The translations under genes were made by a program, and so were the position numbers. 12,486 nt of DNA. It comes from CAZGLR01 sp964526635. Lineage in GTDB: Bacteria > Zixibacteria > MSB-5A5 > GN15 > JAAZOE01. Below the pieces are notes generated by a model. It was not told the origin of the DNA and made no database searches. It saw only the letters and a program-made list of their open reading frames with translations. Below are positions 7,360-12,486 of this stretch, in pieces; position 1 is the first letter of the stretch, and every line of letters begins with the position of its first letter. The stretch is from NCBI GenBank assembly GCA_964526635.1, contig CAZGLR010000099.1:1-12486 (forward strand), written 5' to 3'.

Positions 7360-8441
7360 CGTATCTTCAGCGTGCTGAGGGTGAGAAGCGCACACAGCGC
7401 CCCGATTATCCAGAATCGAACAACGACTTTCGATTCGGGCCATCCTGACAATTCAAAATGGTGATGCAATGGCGCCATCTTGAATATTCGTTTCTTTCGC
7501 ATCCGGTAAGAAAGAACCTGCAGAATTACCGACAATGCCTCGGCAACAAACACGCCGCCGACAATCACCAAAAGCAGTTCTTTCTTAATCAAAACGGATA
7601 TCGCCCCCAGGGCCCCCCCGAGCGCCAGCGACCCGGTATCGCCCATGAAGACCTGGGCGGGCGGAGCGTTGAACCAGAGAAACCCCATCGCCGCCCCGAT
7701 TGCCGCCGAACAAAAAATCGCCAGTTCGCCTGCGCCGGGACGGTATTCGATCGCCAGATAGCTTGAGAAGTCGGCACGGCCGGCGACATAGGTTAGACCG
7801 GCAAAAGCGATGAAGCAGAACGCCGCCAGGCCGATCGCAAGACCGTCGAGGCCATCGGTGAGATTTACAGCGTTGGATGATCCGGTGATGACAATCGCCA
7901 CGAAGGGGATATACAATGCGCCCAGGTTGAGAATATAATCTTTGAAAAACGGTATCTCGGTATAGCTGGAATACATGCCCGATGTCGGGAAGTAGGCCAT
8001 AATGAGACCGAAGACCAGACCGCAGGCCAACTGGCCGATCATCTTTTTGCGGGCAACCAGACCATTGCGTTCGTTTTTAATGGCTTTGAGATAATCATCC
8101 ATGAAACCGATAATGCCCAGCCAGACTGTTACCAGCAGGATCAACTGGATAAAACGATTGCCCAGATCGGCCCAGAGGAGTGTAGGCAGCAAAATAGCGA
8201 TCAGGATCACAATTCCGCCCATGGTCGGCGTCCCGGCTTTGGATTGATGCGACGAGGGACCATCCTCGCGAATCCGTTCGCGAATCTGCAGCCGGTTTAT
8301 AATCCTGAGAAATATCGGCCCGAGTATCAGGGCAATAAGCAGCGCTGTCACGGCCGCAAAGGTGGCGCGCGTCGTGATATAGCGAAAGAGATTCAACGCC
8401 GAAAAATACTCGGTCAACTCTGAGAATAACCAGTAGAGCAT
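7356..8441 (-). CDS. mraY: Phospho-N-acetylmuramoyl-pentapeptide transferase MraY
   Basis: Polytopic inner-membrane enzyme that transfers phospho-MurNAc-pentapeptide from UDP to undecaprenyl phosphate, giving lipid I. 361 residues, almost identical in length to E. coli MraY (360), with about ten hydrophobic segments. Signature DGPSSHQSKAGTPTMGG is at 60-76. The Mg2+/catalytic pair D115-D116 is in GFMDDYLKA, NAVNLTDGLDGLAIG is at 190-204, D268 is in VFMGDTGSLALGG (264-276), and the histidine cluster HHHFELSGWPE is at 326-336. All known key residues are present. The chosen ATG at 8441 follows the murF stop with a single base between (TAATATG). The frame is open further upstream within murF, but those codons are not MraY-like. 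Ribosome site is weak (GAG seven bases upstream), suggesting reinitiation after murF. Confidence 0.98.
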   Translation of the reverse strand: MLYWLFSELTEYFSALNLFRYITTRATFAAVTALLIALILGPIFLRIINRLQIRERIREDGPSSHQSKAGTPTMGGIVILIAILLPTLLWADLGNRFIQLILLVTVWLGIIGFMDDYLKAIKNERNGLVARKKMIGQLACGLVFGLIMAYFPTSGMYSSYTEIPFFKDYILNLGALYIPFVAIVITGSSNAVNLTDGLDGLAIGLAAFCFIAFAGLTYVAGRADFSSYLAIEYRPGAGELAIFCSAAIGAAMGFLWFNAPPAQVFMGDTGSLALGGALGAISVLIKKELLLVIVGGVFVAEALSVILQVLSYRMRKKRIFKMAPLHHHFELSGWPESKVVVRFWIIGALCALLTLSTLKIR

Positions 8442-8442
8442 A

Positions 8443-9837
8443 TTAGTTCTCGCTAAACGCTGCTCCTTTAATTCCCGCGGCAATTTTCTCCATCTGCATC
8501 CCGCGGGATCCCTTGATGACAACCAGGTCGCCCCGTTCAACCACTTGTAGCAGTTTATCCAGAAGCGCCTGCTGATCGGCGAAATGAAACACCCGATCCG
8601 GGTTTATACCGCCGTCGCGGGCACCCTGAGCAACCATCGCCGCTTCCGGACCGTAGCAGAAGAGATAAGCGGTATCCGTTGCCGCGATCTCGCGACCAAT
8701 TTTGTTATGCCAGGTTTGCGACGAAGCGCCCAGTTCGAGCATGTCTCCAAGGACGACAATTTTCCGGCCATGTCCTGACATCTCCTGCAGTGTCCGCAGC
8801 ACCGCCTGCACTGATGCCGGATTGGCATTGTAGCAATCGATCAGCAATGTCAATCCCTTGCATCGTTCGATTGTCTGCCGCATATCCGGCGTCACAAATG
8901 ACCGCAATCCCTGCTGCCACATCTCCGGCGTGCAGCCCCAGAGTGATGCACCAGCAATCGCCGCCAGGGCATTGTACACATTGGATCGCCCGAAAACAGG
9001 CAACGTGATGCGGGTGTTGTTTACGGTAAACGTCGTCCCCTCATCTGGCCGTGTTTCAATGTCGTGTGCCTGAAAATCACACTCGGCCTCGATACCGAAT
9101 CCGGTGAATTCCATCTTGCGTTCGGCGGCCTCCTTCATCAACAGTGGGTCATCCGCATTAAGAATCACCGAGGCGCCGACCGGCAGGCTGTCGATTAACT
9201 CAAATTTTGCTTTGGCGACATTTTCGACCGATCCCAGTGTTTCCAGATGAGCCGCCGAAATATTGGTAATAATCGCCATCTCGGGTTTGACCAGTCCGGC
9301 CAGCCGGGTCATTTCACCCGGTTCGGAAATACCCATCTCGAAAACGACATAATCGACGTCGGGCATGCGACTCAGAGCCAACGGTATACCAAAGAGATTG
9401 TTCAAGTTTCCCGCCGAACGATAGGCCGCGAATTTGCGGCTGATGATAGCGTACATCATCTCCTTGGTTGTCGTCTTGCCATTGGATCCTGTAATGCCGA
9501 CAAAATGAGCTTCGCTGCGACGGCGCAGCCAGGTCGCCATATCCAGCAGGGCATCATGGGTATTCTTCACGGCAAACAACGGTCCCGGCACCTTTTTGGA
9601 CAGCTCATCAAAGCGCTCACGACTGACCACTGCAGCTGACGCACCAGACGTAAACGCCTGTTCGACATATTTGTGGCCGTCGTTGGTCACACCCTCGATA
9701 GCAAAAAAGATATCACCGGGTGAGATCGTGCGGCTGTCGATCGAGATGCCGGTTATCTGTGCAAAAGTCCCTGTCCCCGGAGTAACCGGATCAGCCGTCA
9801 GCACATTTTGCAGGATGTCAGACGTCACTGCTTTCAC
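8443..9837 (-). CDS. murF: UDP-N-acetylmuramoyl-tripeptide--D-alanyl-D-alanine ligase MurF
   Basis: Cytoplasmic ligase adding the D-Ala-D-Ala dipeptide to UDP-MurNAc-tripeptide, completing the pentapeptide used by MraY. 464 residues. The N-terminal substrate domain includes ISIDSRTISPGDIFFAIEG at 31-49, typical of MurE/MurF. P-loop GITGSNGKTTTKEMM is at 114-128. MurF-specific motifs are GNLNNLFGIPLALSR at 143-157, FEMGISEPGEM at 166-176, TNISAAHLETLGS at 191-203, DCYNANPASVQAVL at 334-347 and VLGDMLELG at 362-370. Start is GTG at 9837, directly abutting the murE TAG with no spacer and with AAGG five bases upstream in the end of murE. A second GTG three codons on (9828) is possible. Its dipeptide substrate needs a Ddl ligase, which is not encoded in this window. 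Confidence 0.97.
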   Translation of the reverse strand: MKAVTSDILQNVLTADPVTPGTGTFAQITGISIDSRTISPGDIFFAIEGVTNDGHKYVEQAFTSGASAAVVSRERFDELSKKVPGPLFAVKNTHDALLDMATWLRRRSEAHFVGITGSNGKTTTKEMMYAIISRKFAAYRSAGNLNNLFGIPLALSRMPDVDYVVFEMGISEPGEMTRLAGLVKPEMAIITNISAAHLETLGSVENVAKAKFELIDSLPVGASVILNADDPLLMKEAAERKMEFTGFGIEAECDFQAHDIETRPDEGTTFTVNNTRITLPVFGRSNVYNALAAIAGASLWGCTPEMWQQGLRSFVTPDMRQTIERCKGLTLLIDCYNANPASVQAVLRTLQEMSGHGRKIVVLGDMLELGASSQTWHNKIGREIAATDTAYLFCYGPEAAMVAQGARDGGINPDRVFHFADQQALLDKLLQVVERGDLVVIKGSRGMQMEKIAAGIKGAAFSEN

Positions 9838-11307
9838 CTAAGCCTTGTATCCTCTGTTTGCCATCTCTTCAATAATCACATTCCGATCCGACCAGGGATG
9901 CTTGGTACCCTTGATGTCGAGATAGGATTCATCGCCTTTGCCGGCCACCAGGACCACATCGGTATCTTTGGCCGTATCGAGAGCGTGTTGTATTGCCTCA
10001 CGGCGATCTTCGATTGTGATCGTGTCAGCGCCATCGACGAACCCCGCTTCGGTATCGGAGAAAATCTGATTGGGGTCTTCAGTACGGGGATTGTCAGTGG
10101 TCAGGATTGTGTAGTCGGAATTGGCGGTCACCGCCTCAGCCATGAGAGGTCGTTTACCGCGATCGCGATCGCCGCCGCAGCCGAAAATAGTCAGCAAACG
10201 ACCGTCGCTCAATTCCCGCAGCGCTTCAATCGTACGAATAAGGGCATCCGGCGTGTGGGCGAAATCGATAAAAACCGTATAGGGAGCATCGACCTGGATG
10301 CGTTCAAGACGGCCCGGGACAATCTGCGCGTTTTCAAGGCCATCGACCACCGAATCAATGTCAGCACCTGCCGCCATCGACGCCCCGGTCGCGGCCAGGG
10401 CATTATAGAGGTTATAGCGACCCACCAGCGACATGTGGACTACGCGATTGGCCACCGGGGTGTGAATCTCGAAACGCGTCCCCGTCGGGCGCAACTGATA
10501 ATTTTCAAGATAGATGTCGGCGCCCGGATCAGAGAGTGAATACGACATATACGAGCACTTCATCCGATCGATCAGCGCCCTGAATTCCGGCACATCATAG
10601 TTGACCACCGCCCACTTGGTCTCTTCGTTGACCATATCGAGCAACCTGGTTTTGGCCGCCAGATAGTCATCCATATCTTTATGGAAGTCGAGATGATCCC
10701 TCGTGAAATTGGTAAAGAGCGCCACCCGGACATTGACATTACGCACCCGATGCAGTACCAGGGCGTGTGATGATATTTCGAGGACAGCATTGTTACACCA
10801 GTTATGCTGCATCGCATACAGCAGACGGAACACGTCCAGCGATTCAGGCGTGGTGCGATCCCCGGCGATTTTATCACGGCCGGTATCATACAGCAGCGAG
10901 GTAATCAGTCCGACGCGCTTGCCACGGGCTTCGAGAATTGAACGAATCAGAAAACAGGATGTGGTTTTGCCATTGGTGCCGGTGACGCCAACCACCTTGA
11001 CGCGATTATTTTTGTAATCGTAGAAATATGCCGCCAGGTCGGCCAGGGCCGCCCGGGCATCGGAGACAATCATCTGCGGCACCGGCAAGTCGCCCTCGCG
11101 TTCGGTGATAATAGCTGCCGCACCGCGTTCGATGGCATCCCCGGCAAACTCGTTGCCGTCACGCGTAAAACCGGTGATCGCCACAAAGGCGGCTCCCGGC
11201 TTTATCATCCGGCTGTGATACTCGACGCCGCTTACCTCGGCGTCTTCATTGCCGATGATTATGGCGCCACCGAGTGCGGATGCGAGTTCTCGCAGTGTGG
11301 TTGTCAT
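9838..11307 (-). CDS. murE: UDP-N-acetylmuramoyl-L-alanyl-D-glutamate--2,6-diaminopimelate ligase MurE
   Basis: Cytoplasmic ligase adding the third stem-peptide residue. 489 residues from the ATG at 11307. The N-terminal domain has GVEYHSRMIKPGAAFVAITG at 27-46. P-loop VGVTGTNGKTTSCFLIRS is at 106-123, the TTPES substrate motif at 152-156, EISSHALVLHRV at 177-188, FTNFTRDHLDFH at 198-209, probable carbamylated Lys219 in YLAAKTRLLD, DFAHTPDAL at 348-356, and GCGGDRDRGKRP at 376-387. DNPRTEDP at 405-412 is the signature of meso-diaminopimelate-adding enzymes. The later GKGxE motif reads GKGDE (456-460) where E. coli has GKGHE. The start overlaps the PBP stop as ATGA. An ATG seven codons earlier (11328) is also in frame but has no ribosome site. 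Specificity for meso-DAP rather than lysine is inferred from the motif. Confidence 0.96.
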   Translation of the reverse strand: MTTTLRELASALGGAIIIGNEDAEVSGVEYHSRMIKPGAAFVAITGFTRDGNEFAGDAIERGAAAIITEREGDLPVPQMIVSDARAALADLAAYFYDYKNNRVKVVGVTGTNGKTTSCFLIRSILEARGKRVGLITSLLYDTGRDKIAGDRTTPESLDVFRLLYAMQHNWCNNAVLEISSHALVLHRVRNVNVRVALFTNFTRDHLDFHKDMDDYLAAKTRLLDMVNEETKWAVVNYDVPEFRALIDRMKCSYMSYSLSDPGADIYLENYQLRPTGTRFEIHTPVANRVVHMSLVGRYNLYNALAATGASMAAGADIDSVVDGLENAQIVPGRLERIQVDAPYTVFIDFAHTPDALIRTIEALRELSDGRLLTIFGCGGDRDRGKRPLMAEAVTANSDYTILTTDNPRTEDPNQIFSDTEAGFVDGADTITIEDRREAIQHALDTAKDTDVVLVAGKGDESYLDIKGTKHPWSDRNVIIEEMANRGYKA

Positions 11308-12486
11308 GCACCGTTCTTTCGTGAGCATATCAAAGTCAGCGATGTGTTATCGTCTCCTGGTGTCGCCGGCATGGGGTGCTGTCGAATAACCCGGCCGTGT
11401 CCCTGGCTGGCAACGTCGATGTTATACTGCGCGCAGACATCAAGTGCTTCGCGCAGACTCAAACCGGACAGGTCCGGCAGCATAAATTGATCTTCCAACC
11501 CGCGGTTGGTAATACAGCGAATCGTATCGCCCGGCTGGATACGGGCATCGATCGGCGGCTGAGTGGCAATTACCACCGGTCCCGATCCGGAAAACACAGC
11601 CGTACATCCGATCTTGCCGATATGATATTTGGCCTCGTCGCGGGAGGCGCCCGCGAAATCGGGGATGGATATCCCACGGTAGCTGGCCGGTTGCGCGTCG
11701 ACCAACAGCTGCACGTTATCGGTGATTGGTGCGTCGGCCAGCGCTTTCATCGGATAATTATCCAGCGCACCGAATTTCACCGCGATCGATTCGAAAACCG
11801 GTCCGGCGGTGTAGCCGCCATAGTGAATCGGCTCGGGTTCATCGAGAATGACAATCCCGGCCACCAGTGGCGTATCGGCAGGGAAAAACCCGGCAAATGA
11901 CGCCATAAATTTGTTTTTGATATATCCGCCCGACTCGAGATTGGGCTTTTCGGCAGTGCCGGTTTTTCCGGCTATGGCAAACGGTGCGCCGGCCAGCGGA
12001 ACGCCGGTTCCGCGGGTAACGACACCGCACAGAAATTCATGCAGCGTGGCGACAACATCCTTGTCGAGCACGCGGATCGGACGGCTGCGATGCTGCTCGA
12101 CAATCTTGCCCTCGTCGTTTATACACCCTTTGACAAAATGCGGATGATGTAAAATACCGCCGGCAGCCACAATCGCATAGGCCTGGGCCATCTGCAACGC
12201 CGTGACCGAGACACCATGGCCGATCGCGAACGACGATGACGTATATTCCGACCAGCGCACCGGGCGGCTGAGCAAGCCGGCGGATTCGCCATTGAGCCCG
12301 CAACGCGTTTTGCGCCCGAAACCGAGGCGCTGGGCCATGGCATAGACATTTTCGGCATCGATCTGATAGGCAACCTTGCCCATGATGATATTCGATGATT
12401 TTTCAAATGCCTCGCGGAAATTCAGCCAACCGAACTTATGATCATCGCGCAGACGGCGATAGCCCAGCTTCCAGAGACCATTCTCG
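11304..12486 (-). CDS. ftsI: FtsI-type class B penicillin-binding protein with two PASTA repeats (5' end cut by the window)
   Basis: Septal transpeptidase that crosslinks stem peptides and partners FtsW. The last 393 codons are present; the frame is open to the right edge, so the N-terminal membrane anchor, dimerisation domain and SxxK active-site serine lie outside. The second catalytic motif, SSN, is at visible residues 30-32 (FEKSSNIIMGKVAY). The conserved block FAIGHGVSVTALQMAQAYA follows, and the third motif KTGTAEKP is at 174-181. After the transpeptidase domain two PASTA-like repeats occupy about 271-328 (from ISIPDFAGASRDEAKYHIGK, ending GDTIRCIT) and about 334-388 (from MLPDLSGLSLREALD, ending SLTLICS). 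Position just before murE is that of ftsI/spoVD in dcw clusters. Stop TGA overlaps the murE ATG. The 12383 ATG is internal and is not the start. Confidence 0.93.
   Translation of the reverse strand, partial: ENGLWKLGYRRLRDDHKFGWLNFREAFEKSSNIIMGKVAYQIDAENVYAMAQRLGFGRKTRCGLNGESAGLLSRPVRWSEYTSSSFAIGHGVSVTALQMAQAYAIVAAGGILHHPHFVKGCINDEGKIVEQHRSRPIRVLDKDVVATLHEFLCGVVTRGTGVPLAGAPFAIAGKTGTAEKPNLESGGYIKNKFMASFAGFFPADTPLVAGIVILDEPEPIHYGGYTAGPVFESIAVKFGALDNYPMKALADAPITDNVQLLVDAQPASYRGISIPDFAGASRDEAKYHIGKIGCTAVFSGSGPVVIATQPPIDARIQPGDTIRCITNRGLEDQFMLPDLSGLSLREALDVCAQYNIDVASQGHGRVIRQHPMPATPGDDNTSLTLICSRKNGA

Larger units (their letters stand above)
1..12486 (-). other. Single dcw (division and cell wall) operon segment
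   Basis: Eleven minus-strand genes with junctions as follows: ftsI/murE 4-base overlap (ATGA), murE/murF abutting, murF/mraY 1 base, mraY/murD 4-base overlap, murD/ftsW 23-base overlap, ftsW/murG 4-base overlap, murG/murC about 20-base overlap, murC/ftsQ 1-base overlap (TGATG), ftsQ/ftsA 11 bases (or 1-base overlap), ftsA/ftsZ 18 bases. No spacer is long enough for a conventional promoter or terminator outside coding sequence. Any promoter for the group must be upstream of the window or inside genes. Confidence 0.9.

Noticed and set aside
7360..7443. 28-codon N-terminal extension of murD
   Set aside because: Overlaps the conserved MraY C-terminus in another frame. The ATG at 7359 gives the family-typical start.
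8442..8540. 33-codon N-terminal extension of mraY
   Set aside because: Lies within the murF 3' end in another frame and is not hydrophobic or MraY-like. The ATG at 8441 gives the expected 361 residues.
10159..10172. Overlapping GCGATCGC palindromes resembling cyanobacterial HIP1 sites
   Set aside because: They arise from the conserved MurE peptide GDRDRG encoded as GAT CGC GAT CGC. Isolated copies elsewhere do not indicate HIP1 abundance.
12384..12486. Treating the ATG at 12383 as the start of the right-hand gene
   Set aside because: The frame continues open to the window edge and includes the SSN catalytic motif upstream of that ATG, so the gene is truncated by the window.
1..12486. Possible hidden novel system, CRISPR array, mobile element or RNA gene
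   Set aside because: Every part of the window is covered by eleven well-recognised dcw genes. No direct-repeat array, terminal inverted repeats with a transposase, tRNA-like or rRNA-like sequence was seen.

Overview
The window is a contiguous stretch of a bacterial division and cell wall (dcw) cluster, read entirely from the minus strand. In transcription order (right to left) the genes are ftsI-type penicillin-binding protein (5' end outside the window), murE, murF, mraY, murD, ftsW, murG, murC, ftsQ, ftsA and ftsZ (3' end outside the window). All eleven are recognised from family motifs. Each looks intact apart from the two cut by the window edges. No RNA gene, mobile element, CRISPR array, terminator or convincing internal promoter was seen. 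No gene-free stretch exceeds about 20 bases.

Layout. 11304-12486: transpeptidase with two C-terminal PASTA repeats. 5959-11307: the murE-murF-mraY-murD block, giving UDP-MurNAc-pentapeptide and lipid I. 2325-5981: ftsW, murG and murC. 1-2325: ftsQ, ftsA and ftsZ. Adjacent genes overlap or nearly touch: junctions run from a 23-base overlap to an 18-base gap, with ATGA or TGATG stop/start overlaps at several points. This fits one polycistronic, translationally coupled transcript. The widest spacer is before ftsZ and carries a full AGGAGG ribosome binding site.

How the genes work together. MurC, MurD, MurE and MurF add L-Ala, D-Glu, a diamino acid (meso-diaminopimelate, judged from the DNPR motif in MurE) and D-Ala-D-Ala to UDP-MurNAc. 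MraY moves the product onto undecaprenyl phosphate and MurG adds GlcNAc to make lipid II. FtsW (glycosyltransferase) and the FtsI-type PBP (transpeptidase) polymerise and crosslink it at the septum. FtsQ is a divisome scaffold, FtsA the membrane anchor and FtsZ the cytoskeletal ring. Compared with the Escherichia coli order the only visible difference is that murC is joined directly to ftsQ, with no ddl, and there is no murB either.

Organism. The chromosome is moderately GC-rich (mid-50s percent by eye). The DAP-type MurE, the FtsQ-FtsA-FtsZ tail and the PASTA-bearing division PBP suggest a DAP-containing, probably diderm bacterium outside the Proteobacteria. A lineage of the FCB group is possible, but this is a guess that the window cannot settle. 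I see no previously undescribed system here. The observations below concern start sites, junctions, domain content and a few small structures inside genes.
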